NCBI GenBank assembly: GCA_016719885.1
Contig: JADJYF010000001.1
Span: 372,001 to 436,000 of the forward strand
Direction of reading: 5' to 3'
Length of the DNA stretch: 64,000 bases
Source: Pseudomonadota bacterium
Lineage (GTDB): Bacteria; Pseudomonadota; Gammaproteobacteria; Ga0077536
The position numbers and the translations under genes were made by a program. The notes beneath the pieces were generated by a model. The model ran no database searches, was not told the origin of the DNA, and saw nothing but the letters and a program-made list of their open reading frames with translations. This document shows positions 44,017-54,795 of the stretch, piece by piece. Within the stretch, counting starts at the first letter, position 1; each line of letters begins with the position of its first letter.

Positions 44017-44555
44017 CGCGGTTGCGCGACGAAGCCGAAGCGGGCCGCGACCTCGGCCCGTGCCAGGCGCGCCAAGGGCAGCACGTGCTCGCGCCACAAG
44101 AGGGCGCGCGGCACGTCGTCTTCGTCGCACTCGATGAGGCTTTCGCAGCTCGCCAGGTCGCGGTCGTCCAACAGGCCGATGCCGAGCGAGGTGCGCAGCA
44201 GCAGGTTGCCTTCGTCATCCTGGTAGACCGCCGCGAGATCGCGGGCCGCCATGCCGGTATGGGTGAGGAAGGTCTGGTCCGGCTGCCAGCGATAGATCCA
44301 GGGTGTGTAGTCGAGGTCGACGAACACCTGCTGCGGGCCGTTCTGCACGTACCAGCGGCCGCTGTCGTCGGCGCGGTAGTGGCGTGACAAAAAAGCCTGG
44401 GCGCGCGGATGGCGGATGACCTCGCCCTGGATGCGCCATGCGCCGCGCAGGTCCAGCGACAGCCAGCCAAAGCACTGCGGCACGTCCGGCCACTTGGCCA
44501 TGGCGCGCACCACGTCGTCGTCGAAGGCCGGCCATGGCAGGTCCTGCTCGGTCAC
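44013..44555 (-). CDS. Conserved proteobacterial protein of unknown function
   Basis: A 180-residue soluble protein rich in Trp and Asp: PWPAFDDDVVRAMAKWPDVP, CFGWLSLDLRGAWRIQGEVI, GRWYVQNGPQQVFVDLDYTPW and FLTHTG. I recall similar DUF proteins of Gammaproteobacteria near biotin or nucleoside genes but cannot name the family safely. GTG start at 44555 overlaps the bioA stop (GTGA), and its own stop overlaps the next start, so it is tightly coupled within the five-gene operon. No catalytic motif is visible. Confidence 0.75.
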   Translation of the reverse strand: MTEQDLPWPAFDDDVVRAMAKWPDVPQCFGWLSLDLRGAWRIQGEVIRHPRAQAFLSRHYRADDSGRWYVQNGPQQVFVDLDYTPWIYRWQPDQTFLTHTGMAARDLAAVYQDDEGNLLLRTSLGIGLLDDRDLASCESLIECDEDDVPRALLWREHVLPLARLARAEVAARFGFVAQPR

Positions 44556-45838
44556 GGTAGTTCACTCACCACTTCGACCATGGCGCTGGTCAGCTGCGTG
44601 AGTTCCTCATCGCTGATGATGTAGGGCGGCATCACGTACACGAGCTTGCCGAAAGGCCGCAGCCACACGCCGCGGCGAACGAAGGCGTGGGGAATGCTGC
44701 GCATGTCCACGGGGCGCTCGAGTTCGATGACGCCGATGGCGCCGAGGCAGCGCACGTCCGCCACCTGGCGCAGCGTGCGACAGGGTTCCAGGCCGCGCGC
44801 GAGGGCAGTCTCGATGCGATGCACGTTGCCCGACCAGTCACTGTCCAGCACCAGTTGCACGCTGGCGCGCGCGCAGGCGCAGGCCAGCGCGTTGGCCATG
44901 AAGGTCGGACCGTGCATGAACACGCCCGGTTCGGCGCTGCAGATGGTATGCGCGACTTCGCTCGACACCAGGGTCGCGGCGAGCGTCATGTAGCCACCGG
45001 TCAAGGCCTTGCCGAGACACAGGATGTCGGGCGTGACGTCGGCATGCTCGCAGGCGAACAGGCGACCGGTGCGACCGAAGCCGGTGGCGATTTCATCGGC
45101 GATGAGCAGCAGGCCGAATTCGTCGCAGATCTGGCGCACGCCGGCCAGGTAGGACGGATGGTAGAACCACATGCCGCCGGCGCCCTGCACGACAGGTTCG
45201 AGAATGATGGCGGCGAGGCTGTCGGCATGGAACTCGGCGAGTTCGCGCAGATCGGTCAGCGCCTGGTCCTGCCATGGTTCATGGAAGGCGATGTCCGGAC
45301 GCGGCGCGAAGATGTGTTCGGGCAGCACGGTGTTGAACAGGCTGTGCATGCCGGTGACCGGATCGCAGACCGCCATCGCGCCGAAGGTGTCGCCGTGGTA
45401 GCCGCCGCGCACCGTCAAGAGTTTCTGGCGCGCGGGCTCGCGGCGCGCGGCGCGGTATTGCAGCGCCATCTTGATCGCGACTTCCACCGCCACCGAGCCG
45501 GAGTCGGAAAAAAACACGTGCTCGAGACCGGCCGGCGTGATGTCGACCAGCGTGCGGGCGAGCTCCGCCGCGCCCTCGTGGGCCAGGCCGCCGAACATGA
45601 CGTGGGCCATGCGCTCGAGCTGACCCTGCACCGCGGCGTCCAGCGTCGGGTGGCGATAGCCATGAATGGCCGACCACCACGAAGCCATGCCATCGATGAG
45701 TTCGCGGCCGTCGGCCAGTTGCAGTCGGCAGCCTTGCGCGCCCACCACCGGGAACACCGGCGGCGGATCAATCAGCGTGCTGTAGGGATGCCAGACGTGC
45801 GCGCGGTCGTAGGCGAGCCAGGCAGGCGTGTTGCTCAT
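44552..45838 (-). CDS. bioA: Adenosylmethionine-8-amino-7-oxononanoate aminotransferase
   Basis: PLP enzyme of biotin synthesis that aminates 7-keto-8-aminopelargonate using S-adenosylmethionine. The 428-residue protein matches BioA: HVWHPYSTLIDPPP, DGMASWWSAIHGYRHP, SDSGSVAVEVAIKMA, GGYHGDTFGAM, ILEPVVQGAGGMWFY, IADEIATGFGRTG and the PLP-lysine segment LGKALTGGYM, then HGPTFMANALACA. ATG at 45838 overlaps the pyrC stop (ATGA). The other biotin genes (bioB, F, C, D) are not in the window; bioA is coupled instead to pyrC and three poorly known genes. Confidence 0.95.
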   Translation of the reverse strand: MSNTPAWLAYDRAHVWHPYSTLIDPPPVFPVVGAQGCRLQLADGRELIDGMASWWSAIHGYRHPTLDAAVQGQLERMAHVMFGGLAHEGAAELARTLVDITPAGLEHVFFSDSGSVAVEVAIKMALQYRAARREPARQKLLTVRGGYHGDTFGAMAVCDPVTGMHSLFNTVLPEHIFAPRPDIAFHEPWQDQALTDLRELAEFHADSLAAIILEPVVQGAGGMWFYHPSYLAGVRQICDEFGLLLIADEIATGFGRTGRLFACEHADVTPDILCLGKALTGGYMTLAATLVSSEVAHTICSAEPGVFMHGPTFMANALACACARASVQLVLDSDWSGNVHRIETALARGLEPCRTLRQVADVRCLGAIGVIELERPVDMRSIPHAFVRRGVWLRPFGKLVYVMPPYIISDEELTQLTSAMVEVVSELP

Positions 45839-46887
45839 GACACGCGGCTGACGCGCCACTGCGCGGTGCCCGGCGCCTCGAACACCGCGATGTCGCCGAG
45901 CTCGGTGACGCAGCGCCGCGGCGGCGCCTGGTTGGTATCGCGGCTGAGCGTGATGCGCGTGCTATTGACCGGCAGGCCATAGAAGGCCGGGCCATTGCGC
46001 GAGGCGAATGCCTCGAAGTGGGCCAGCGCGTCGTGTTCGGCGAACACCTCCGCGTAGCCGGCGAGGGCCACCGGCGCGTTGTAGATGCCGGCGCAGCCGC
46101 ATTCGTTTTCCTTGGTGTGGATCACGTGCGGCGCCGAATCGGTGCCGAGAAAAAAATGCGGGTCGCCGCCGCACACCGCTTGCACCAGCGCCTGGCGGTG
46201 GGTCTCGCGCTTGATCACCGGCAGGCAGTAGAGGTGGGGCCGTATGCCGCCCTCGAACATTGCGCCGCGGTTGAGCATCAGGTGATGGGGCGTGACCGTG
46301 GCGGCGAGCAGCGCGGGCGGCGCGTCACTGACATAGGCCGCGGCCTCGGCGGTGGTGATGTGTTCGAAGACGATCTTCAAGGCCGGGTGGCGCGCGCGCA
46401 GCGGCGCCAGCACGCGCTCGATGAACACCGATTCTCTGTCGAATACATCGACCGCGCGGTCCACCACTTCGCCGTGAATGAGCAAGGGCAGACCGAGCGC
46501 GCTCATGGTCTCGAACACGCGCTCCAGGCGCGTGATGTCGGTGACGCCGGCGGCGGAATTGGTGGTGGCGCCGGCCGGGTAGAGCTTGGCGGCGGTGAAT
46601 ATGCCGTCGCGTGCGCCGGCGGCAAGATCGTCGGCGTCCGTGACGTCGGTCAGGTAGCAGGTCATGAGCGGTTCGAACTCGTCGCCGTCGGCGAGCAGCG
46701 CGCGAATGCGCGAGCGGTAGGCTTCGGCGGCGGCGGCGGTGGTCACCGGCGGCTTGAGGTTCGGCATGACGATGGCGCGGGCGTAATGGCGCGCGGTGTC
46801 GGGCAGCACGGCCGCGAGCACGTCGCCGTCGCGCAGGTGCACGTGCCAATCGTCGGGGCGGGGCAAGGTCAGGCTGAGTGTCTTCAT
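45835..46887 (-). CDS. pyrC: Dihydroorotase (E. coli PyrC type)
   Basis: Third step of de novo pyrimidine synthesis, closing carbamoyl-aspartate to dihydroorotate. The 350-residue protein has DDWHVHLRDG with zinc-binding H15 and H17, the carboxylated lysine K101 in AAKLYPAGATTNS, LLIHGE, FEHITT, ATVTPHHLMLNR and FLGTDSAPH with the catalytic Asp. It starts the five-gene operon running to 42473 and is divergent from the acyl-CoA ligase gene. Start at 46887 is canonical. Confidence 0.96.
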   Translation of the reverse strand: MKTLSLTLPRPDDWHVHLRDGDVLAAVLPDTARHYARAIVMPNLKPPVTTAAAAEAYRSRIRALLADGDEFEPLMTCYLTDVTDADDLAAGARDGIFTAAKLYPAGATTNSAAGVTDITRLERVFETMSALGLPLLIHGEVVDRAVDVFDRESVFIERVLAPLRARHPALKIVFEHITTAEAAAYVSDAPPALLAATVTPHHLMLNRGAMFEGGIRPHLYCLPVIKRETHRQALVQAVCGGDPHFFLGTDSAPHVIHTKENECGCAGIYNAPVALAGYAEVFAEHDALAHFEAFASRNGPAFYGLPVNSTRITLSRDTNQAPPRRCVTELGDIAVFEAPGTAQWRVSRVS

Positions 46888-47015
46888 CGCCGCGACTCTA
46901 GCATGGGGCGTGGCTGCCCGGCAGCGGCGCCCGTCGGCCGCTGCAAGCGTCCGTCCACAGTCGCTAGAATGACCACGCGCTCACGCATTTCGCGTATGCC
47001 CCGCAGGAGAACACG

Positions 47016-48653
47016 ATGCTTGGATTGATGATGGACCGGCAGCTCACGCTGTCTTCCCTGGCGCGCCATGCCGAACGCAACCACGGACGGCGCGAGGTGG
47101 TGTCGGTCACCGCCGATCACGAGCGGCACCGCTATACCTTCGCCGAATGCCTGGCCCGCGCGCGGCGCCTCAGCAACGTGCTGGCGCGGCTCGGCGCCGG
47201 CGAAGAGGCGCGCATCGCGACCGTGGCGTGGAATGATTTTCGCCACCTCGAGCTCTATTTCGGCGTGAGCTGCAGCGGGCGCGTGTTGCACACCATCAAT
47301 CCGCGGCTGTTTGCCGAACAGCTGAGCTACATCGTCAACCATGCCGATGATGAGTGGATCTTCTTCGACGTCGCCTTCACGGGCATCCTCGAGAAGATTG
47401 CGCCGCTGTGCCCGCGCGTGAAGGGCTACGTGGCGATGACCGGCCAGGCGCACATGCCGGCGCATTGCACGCTGCCGAACCTGCATTGCTACGAAACCCT
47501 GCTGGCGCACGAGTCGGACCACTGCGAGTGGCCGGACTTCGACGAGCGGCGCGCCAGCAGCCTGTGCTACACCTCGGGCACCACCGGTCACCCCAAGGGC
47601 GTGCTCTACAGCCATCGCAGCACCGTGCTGCACACCTATGCGCTGGCCTTGCCCGACAGCGCCAACCTGTCGGCGCGCGATGCCATCCTGCCGGTGGTGC
47701 CCATGTTCCATGTAAACGCCTGGGGCTATCCCTATGCCGGCATGATGGTCGGCGCCAAGCTGGTGTTTCCCGGCCATCGCCTGAGCTCGCCGGAACTGCT
47801 GGTCGACCTCATCAGCGAGGAGGGCGTGACCATCGCCGGCGGCGTGCCGACGGTGTGGTTGCCCTTGCTCGACTACCTGCGCAGCAGCGGACGCAGCGTC
47901 GCGCCGCTCAATCGCACCGTGATCGGCGGCTCTGCCTGCCCGCTGGCCATGATCGAAGAATTCCGCGATCAGCATGGCGTGGCGGTACTGCACGGCTGGG
48001 GCATGACCGAGATGAGCCCGGTCGGCGTGGTCAACACGCCGACTTCCGCCAATGCCGGGCTCGGCGGCGAAGCGCTGGCCGCGCAGCTCGTCAAGCAGGG
48101 GCGGCCGCTGCCGGGCGTCGAGATCAAGATCACCGATGACGACAATCGCGAGCTGCCGTGGGACGGCGAGAGCTTTGGTGCGCTCAAGGTGCGCGGGCCG
48201 TGGATCTGCAGCGCCTACTACCGGCTCGAAAGTGGCTCCGAGGCGCACGGCGCCGATGGCTGGTTCGATACCGGCGACGTTGCGACCATCGACGCCGACG
48301 GCTACGTCAAGATTACCGACCGCGCCAAGGACGTGATCAAGTCGGGCGGCGAATGGATCAGTTCGCTGGACCTGGAAAATGTCGCCATGTCCCACCCCGC
48401 CGTGCGCGAATGCGCGGTGGTCGGCATGGCGCATGGCAAATGGCAGGAGCGCCCCTTGCTGGTGGTGGTGGCGGCCAAGCCCTTCGACAAGGCCGACGTC
48501 CTCGCCTGGTTCGAGGGCAAGGTCGCGAAATGGTGGATCCCCAACGACGTGCTCGAAGTCGAATCCCTGCCGCACACCGCGACCGGCAAGATCAGCAAGC
48601 TCGAGCTGCGCCGTCAGCTCGCCGCCTATCGCTTCCCGGACGACGCGGCGTGA
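47016..48653 (+). CDS. AlkK-type acyl-CoA ligase
   Basis: Activates medium- or long-chain fatty acids to acyl-CoA via acyl-AMP. The 545-residue protein resembles Pseudomonas AlkK along its length: SLCYTSGTTGHPKGVLYSHRST is the AMP-binding P-loop, VVPMFHVNAWGYPYAGMMVG, GGSACPLAMIEEF, GWGMTEMSPVG and GWFDTGDVATIDADGYVKITDRAKDVIKSGGEWIS hold the core motifs, and TGKISKLELR has the C-terminal catalytic Lys. GGAG lies 7 bases before the ATG. It is followed 31 bases later by the ferredoxin oxidoreductase gene. Confidence 0.9.
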   Translation: MLGLMMDRQLTLSSLARHAERNHGRREVVSVTADHERHRYTFAECLARARRLSNVLARLGAGEEARIATVAWNDFRHLELYFGVSCSGRVLHTINPRLFAEQLSYIVNHADDEWIFFDVAFTGILEKIAPLCPRVKGYVAMTGQAHMPAHCTLPNLHCYETLLAHESDHCEWPDFDERRASSLCYTSGTTGHPKGVLYSHRSTVLHTYALALPDSANLSARDAILPVVPMFHVNAWGYPYAGMMVGAKLVFPGHRLSSPELLVDLISEEGVTIAGGVPTVWLPLLDYLRSSGRSVAPLNRTVIGGSACPLAMIEEFRDQHGVAVLHGWGMTEMSPVGVVNTPTSANAGLGGEALAAQLVKQGRPLPGVEIKITDDDNRELPWDGESFGALKVRGPWICSAYYRLESGSEAHGADGWFDTGDVATIDADGYVKITDRAKDVIKSGGEWISSLDLENVAMSHPAVRECAVVGMAHGKWQERPLLVVVAAKPFDKADVLAWFEGKVAKWWIPNDVLEVESLPHTATGKISKLELRRQLAAYRFPDDAA

Positions 48654-48684
48654 GCGCGTCCATCAGCGCGCGCGAGGAATCCGT

Positions 48685-51600
48685 GTGAGCCATCCTGCCC
48701 TGGCCGAGGTCGGCCTCGACGACAAGTACGAACGCGACAGCGGCCGCATCTACCTGAGCGGCACCCAGGCGCTGGTACGCATGCTGCTGCAACAGCGCGC
48801 GCTGGATCGCGCGCGCGGCTGGCACACCGCCGGTTACGTGTCGGGTTATCGCGGTTCGCCGCTGGGCGGTTTCGACCAGCAGCTGTGGCGCGCCAGCGCG
48901 TTCCTGCAACGCGCCGACATCCACTTCCAGCCGGGACTCAATGAAGATATCGCCGCCACCGCCATCTGGGGCACGCAGCAGCTCGGGCTGTTTCCCGGCG
49001 CGCGGGCCGAGGGTGTGTTCGCGCTGTGGTACGGCAAATCCCCCGGCGTCGATCGCAGCGGCGATGCCCTGCGCCACGCCAACAATGCCGGCGCCGCGCC
49101 GCGTGGTGGGGTGTTGGTGCTGGCGGGTGACGACCACGCCGCCAAGTCCTCGACCGTAGCCTGTCACACCGAGTTGAGCTTCATCGATCTCAGCATGCCG
49201 GTGCTGTACCCGGCCGAGATTGAGGAGATCGTCGAATTCGGCCTGTATGGCTGGGCCTTGTCGCGCCTGACGGCGAGCTGGGTGGTGATGAAGCTGCTGC
49301 CGGAAACCACCGACTGCGCGAGTTCCATCGAAGCGGCGCCGCGGCGCTGGGAGCTGGCCGTGCCCGAGGGCATCGCGCTGCCGCCCGACGGCCTGCACAT
49401 GCGCTGGCCCGACACCGCGCTGGCGCAGGAAGAGCGTCTGTACCGCTACCGCCTGCCATTGCTGCGTGCCTGCCTGGCGGCCACCTCCCTGGATCGCGCG
49501 GTGATCGCACCGCGTCACAAGCGCCTCGCCATCGTCACGGCCGGCAAGGCTTATCTCGACGTCATGCAGGCGCTGGCGGAACTCGGCCTGGATGAACGCG
49601 CGGCGCACGCCGCCGGCATCGCGGTATACAAGGTGGCGACGGTATGGCCGTTGGCGACGGCGGCCTTGTGCGAATTCGTCGAAGACGCCGAGCTGGTGTT
49701 CGTCATCGAAGAAAAGCGCGCCGTGATCGAGCCGCAATTGAAGTCGGCGCTCTATGATCGCGTCGCGGCGCGACGTCCGCGCGTGATAGGCAAGCTCGAC
49801 GAGCAGGGCGCGCCGCTGGTGCCCGATTACAACGAGTTGAGCGGCACGCTGGTCGCACGCCTGCTGGGCACGCGCCTGGCGACATGGCCGGACCTGCCAC
49901 AGGTTGGCGCGGCGCTGGCGCGGATGGCCGAGCGTGAGGCGCGACTGGCGCGGTCGAGCACGGTGCTGGAGCGCATTCCGCATTTCTGCGCGGGCTGTCC
50001 GCACAACACATCGACCAAGGTGCCGGCAGGCAGCCGGGCGCTGGCTGGCATCGGCTGTCATTTCATGGCGCAGTGGATGGATCGCGACACCGCGACGTTC
50101 ACGCACATGGGCGGCGAAGGCGCGAGCTGGTTGGGCCAGGCGCCGTTCACCGACACCCGCCACGTGTTCGTGAACATCGGCGACGGCACCTACACGCACT
50201 CCGGCTCGCTCGCCATCCGCGCGGCGGTGATCGCCGGCGTGAACGTCACCTACAAGCTGCTCTACAACGATGCGGTGGCGATGACCGGCGGTCAACCGGT
50301 GGATGGCCAGGCATCGGTCGCCATGATCACGCACCAGATGCACGGCGAAGGCGTGAAGCGCATCGCCATCGTCAGCGACGATGTCAGCCGTTATACCGAC
50401 CGCGCCGCGCTGGCGCCGGGTGTGACGGTCAACGATCGCGGCGAGCTCGATGCCGTGCAGCGCGAGTTGCGCGAAGTGCCCGGCGTGTCCTTGCTCATCT
50501 ACGAACAGACCTGCGCCTCCGAGAAACGACGGCGACGCAAACGCGGACGCATGCCGGACCCGCAGCGGCGCGTGGTGATCAACCACATGGTGTGCGAAGG
50601 CTGCGGCGATTGCAGCACGCAGTCCAACTGCCTGGCCGTTGCGCCGCTGGAAACCGAGTTCGGGCGCAAGCGCCGCATCGACCAGTCCACCTGCAACAAG
50701 GATTTCAGCTGCCTCAATGGGCTGTGTCCGAGCTTCGTGACGGTGGAGGGCGGACAGTTGCGCGCGACCCGCGCCGCGGATATCGGCAATCTCATGGTGC
50801 CCGAGCCGCAACGCGTGGCGGCCGATGGCGAAGGCGGCAGCTACAACATCCTCGTGACCGGCGTGGGCGGCACCGGCGTGGTGACCATCGGCAATATTCT
50901 CGGCATGGCGGCCCACCTCGAAGGGCGACACCTGCGCGTGCTCGACCAGACCGGGCTCGCGCAGAAATACGGCGCGGTGATGTCGCATATCCAGGTGGCT
51001 GACGATCCGTCCTGCCTGCGCGCCACGCGCATCAGCGATGGCGGCGCCGACCTGGTGTTGGGCGCCGATCTCGTCACCGCCGCGAGCCGCGACGGCATGC
51101 GACGCCTGGCGCCGGAGCGCAGTCACGTGATCGTGGATACCGAAGCGACGGTGGTGTCGGCCTTCACGCGCAACGGCGATCTTGATTTCGGCAGCGGCGC
51201 CATGGTGCGCGGCATCGCCGAGGCCGTCGGCCGCGATCGTGTGCATTGCCTGCAAGCGAATGCGCTGGCGACGCGTTGGTTGGGCGACGCCATCGGCGCC
51301 AATCTCATGCTGGTGGGCTACGCCTATCAACGTGGACTCATTCCGATGAGCGCGGCGGCCGTGGAGCGCGCCATCGCCATCAACGACGTGAAAGTGGAAT
51401 TCAATGTGCGTGCATTCCGCCTGGGCAGGCTGCTTGCGCATGATCCCGCACGCATCGAGGAGCCGGCGCGCGCGCCGCGGGTCGAGCCGCCGGCGCCGCT
51501 GCCGCTCGCGGAATTTCTCGAACGGCGGCAGCGCCATTTGAACGACTACCAGAATGCCGCCTATGGCCAACGCTACCGCGCGCTGGTGGATAAAGTCGCG

Positions 51601-52158
51601 GGCGCCGAGCGCGAAGTCATGCCAGCTTCCGAGGCGCTGACGCGCGCGGTGGCCGAATCCTACTTTCATCTGCTGGCGTACAAGGATGAATACGAAGTCG
51701 CGCGGCTCTACGCGTCGGGCGATTTCATCAAGCGACTCGACGAGCAGTTCGAAGGCGCGTTCCGCGTGCGCTTCCACCTCGCCCCGCCACTTTTGGCGGC
51801 ACGTGACCCGGTGACCGGCAGACCGCGCAAGCGTGCTTTCGGTGCATGGATGCTGCCGGTATTTCGTATGCTGGCGGGTCTGCGTGGACTGCGTGGCACG
51901 CCGTTCGATCCTTTCGGCTATCTGGCCGAAAGGCGTGTGGAGCGACAGCTGATAGTCGAATACGAAGGCTTGGTCGATGAAGTGTGCGCCAACCTCGACA
52001 AGGGCAATCTTGCCGCGGCGGTCGACTTGCTGGCGCTCGCGCGGCAGGTGCGTGGCTACGGCGTGGTCAAGGAGCGCAGTATCGCGACCTATCGCGAAGC
52101 GGTGGCCGCGGCGCGCGCGCATTGGCGGCGGCCGCCAGCGCAGGCCGCAGGTTTCTGA
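48685..52158 (+). CDS. Fused indolepyruvate ferredoxin oxidoreductase (IorAB)
   Basis: Oxidatively decarboxylates aryl- or branched-chain pyruvates to acyl-CoA using thiamine diphosphate. The 1157-residue protein contains, in order, a pyrimidine-binding/transketolase-like region (YVSGYRGSPLGGF), a TPP-binding region near residue 497 (NIGDGTYTHSG), FeS cysteines CAGCPH near 433 and CEGCGDC/CNKDFSCLNGLCP near 635-680, and the gamma-type domain (TGVGGTGVVTIG) near 730. This single-chain form is typical of Proteobacteria. GTG at 48685 has GAGGAA just upstream; the frame is open well before it, inside the ligase gene. The acyl-CoA products could feed the downstream thiolase. Confidence 0.93.
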   Translation: MSHPALAEVGLDDKYERDSGRIYLSGTQALVRMLLQQRALDRARGWHTAGYVSGYRGSPLGGFDQQLWRASAFLQRADIHFQPGLNEDIAATAIWGTQQLGLFPGARAEGVFALWYGKSPGVDRSGDALRHANNAGAAPRGGVLVLAGDDHAAKSSTVACHTELSFIDLSMPVLYPAEIEEIVEFGLYGWALSRLTASWVVMKLLPETTDCASSIEAAPRRWELAVPEGIALPPDGLHMRWPDTALAQEERLYRYRLPLLRACLAATSLDRAVIAPRHKRLAIVTAGKAYLDVMQALAELGLDERAAHAAGIAVYKVATVWPLATAALCEFVEDAELVFVIEEKRAVIEPQLKSALYDRVAARRPRVIGKLDEQGAPLVPDYNELSGTLVARLLGTRLATWPDLPQVGAALARMAEREARLARSSTVLERIPHFCAGCPHNTSTKVPAGSRALAGIGCHFMAQWMDRDTATFTHMGGEGASWLGQAPFTDTRHVFVNIGDGTYTHSGSLAIRAAVIAGVNVTYKLLYNDAVAMTGGQPVDGQASVAMITHQMHGEGVKRIAIVSDDVSRYTDRAALAPGVTVNDRGELDAVQRELREVPGVSLLIYEQTCASEKRRRRKRGRMPDPQRRVVINHMVCEGCGDCSTQSNCLAVAPLETEFGRKRRIDQSTCNKDFSCLNGLCPSFVTVEGGQLRATRAADIGNLMVPEPQRVAADGEGGSYNILVTGVGGTGVVTIGNILGMAAHLEGRHLRVLDQTGLAQKYGAVMSHIQVADDPSCLRATRISDGGADLVLGADLVTAASRDGMRRLAPERSHVIVDTEATVVSAFTRNGDLDFGSGAMVRGIAEAVGRDRVHCLQANALATRWLGDAIGANLMLVGYAYQRGLIPMSAAAVERAIAINDVKVEFNVRAFRLGRLLAHDPARIEEPARAPRVEPPAPLPLAEFLERRQRHLNDYQNAAYGQRYRALVDKVAGAEREVMPASEALTRAVAESYFHLLAYKDEYEVARLYASGDFIKRLDEQFEGAFRVRFHLAPPLLAARDPVTGRPRKRAFGAWMLPVFRMLAGLRGLRGTPFDPFGYLAERRVERQLIVEYEGLVDEVCANLDKGNLAAAVDLLALARQVRGYGVVKERSIATYREAVAAARAHWRRPPAQAAGF

Positions 52159-52270
52159 ACGAAGGCGGGCGGGCGCCTCGCGCCACGTTTGTTTACGATC
52201 GAGGCGCGGCGCCCGGCGCTCGGCGGCGCTCGGAAATACCTTGCGGTGCGCGCTTTTGAACCGCGCCGCA

Positions 52271-52285
52271 GGGCTTGTCAAGCCC
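52271..52285. promoter_or_regulatory. Palindrome upstream of the hydroxyglutarate operon
   Basis: GGGCTTG and CAAGCCC flank a single T, giving perfect 7-base arms 48 bases before the ATG at 52334. An A7 run follows. The A-run is on the wrong strand for a plus-strand terminator, so this is more likely a regulator site or an mRNA leader hairpin. Confidence 0.4.
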
Positions 52286-52333
52286 GGCTGCAAAAAAATT
52301 TGGCGGCGGTTCCGGTCCTGAAAAGGAGCGAGT

Positions 52334-53365
52334 ATGATGCGCGCCCAACGACGGCTGGCTCCTTGGGCCGGTCGCAGACCCTACCGCAAGAGCGACTCAA
52401 GCATGCCCATGCCCTCGCTGATGTCCGACGCCCAATCCAGCACCCGTTCCAGCTCATCCGATTCCACGCCCAGCAACGGCATGGTGCGCGAGATCGACGG
52501 CAAATCCTGCGTGTTCTACGACGGCTACTGGATACGACGTTACGAAGTGCCGAAAGACGAAGCCGCCGCCCGCCGCGAACTCATCGACCAACTCACCAAG
52601 CGCGTTTTTCATCACACCGAAGCCGGCATCAACACGCCCGGCTACAACCTTGCCGAAGCGCGCCATGCATACGAAACCGAGACCGACCGCGATCACAAGC
52701 GCGTCAATGCCGCGATGCTGGCCGGCGCCTTGCTCAATCGTGGTTCCGATATCTTCACCATGATTTTCGAACTCAATCGACGCGGTATCGAAATCACGCA
52801 GTCGAACGAGTTGATGCTGGAGTGCGAATCGTGTTTCCTGGAGGCGTTCGATCTCGGCAAACAGGTCAAGCACTACAGCGGTGAGGAAGGCCTTGACGAG
52901 TTGTGGGGCGAGCCGCTGAAAGTGTTCTACATGCCGGTCGCCGAATTTTACGAGTCGCGCTATATCAAGATCGCGCAGACCATGGCCGCCATCGACGCCA
53001 TCGGCGCCTGCCTGCTCGATACCTTCGCCGTGGTGCCGGGGTTCGCCGGCCTGTCGTCCAAGGTCACGGCCTACTCGCGCGCGGCCAAGCTCGAAAGCGA
53101 AACCATCAAGACCGACCCGGCGATTTTCAGGGTGTGGCCGGATTTCGTCGTCACCGGTGACAACCTGTGGGACTTCGAGCCCGAGCGCCGCGGGCCTGAA
53201 GACAATCACGCCATACTCGAACAAGGCACCAAGCTGGTCCGCGAAGGCAAGCGTCTCATCGAATGGATAGCCTTTGCCCGCGTGCCGATGCCCAAGACCA
53301 CCGAAAACTTCTTCCGGCGTTGCGCCACTTTCAAGAGTGCGGTCGAAGCAGCCCGCGCCGCCTGA
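52334..53365 (+). CDS. Unrecognised 343-aa protein heading the hydroxyglutarate operon
   Basis: A soluble 343-residue protein with a Ser-rich N-terminus (residues about 20-50) and a mostly helical remainder: DYGYWIRRYEVP-like start (YDGYWIRRYEVPKDE), ITQSNELMLECESCFLEAFDLGKQVKHYSG, VFYMPVAEFYESRYIKIAQTMAAIDAIGA and KLESETIKTDPAIFRVWPDFV. I recognise no domain. A strong AAGGAG 5 bases before ATG 52334 fixes the start despite other ATGs at 52403. It is 20 bases upstream of the D-2-hydroxyglutarate dehydrogenase-like gene, so is cotranscribed with it. Function cannot be assigned; context suggests a role with 2-hydroxy acids. Confidence 0.75.
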   Translation: MMRAQRRLAPWAGRRPYRKSDSSMPMPSLMSDAQSSTRSSSSDSTPSNGMVREIDGKSCVFYDGYWIRRYEVPKDEAAARRELIDQLTKRVFHHTEAGINTPGYNLAEARHAYETETDRDHKRVNAAMLAGALLNRGSDIFTMIFELNRRGIEITQSNELMLECESCFLEAFDLGKQVKHYSGEEGLDELWGEPLKVFYMPVAEFYESRYIKIAQTMAAIDAIGACLLDTFAVVPGFAGLSSKVTAYSRAAKLESETIKTDPAIFRVWPDFVVTGDNLWDFEPERRGPEDNHAILEQGTKLVREGKRLIEWIAFARVPMPKTTENFFRRCATFKSAVEAARAA

Positions 53366-53385
53366 GATCCGATTCCCCGCATGTC

Positions 53386-54791
<1,406 letters not shown>

Positions 54792-54795
<4 letters not shown>

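Noticed and set aside
48592..52293. 1233-codon open frame antisense to the indolepyruvate oxidoreductase
   Set aside because: Same shadow effect; it has no motif, while the plus strand has TPP and FeS motifs in order.
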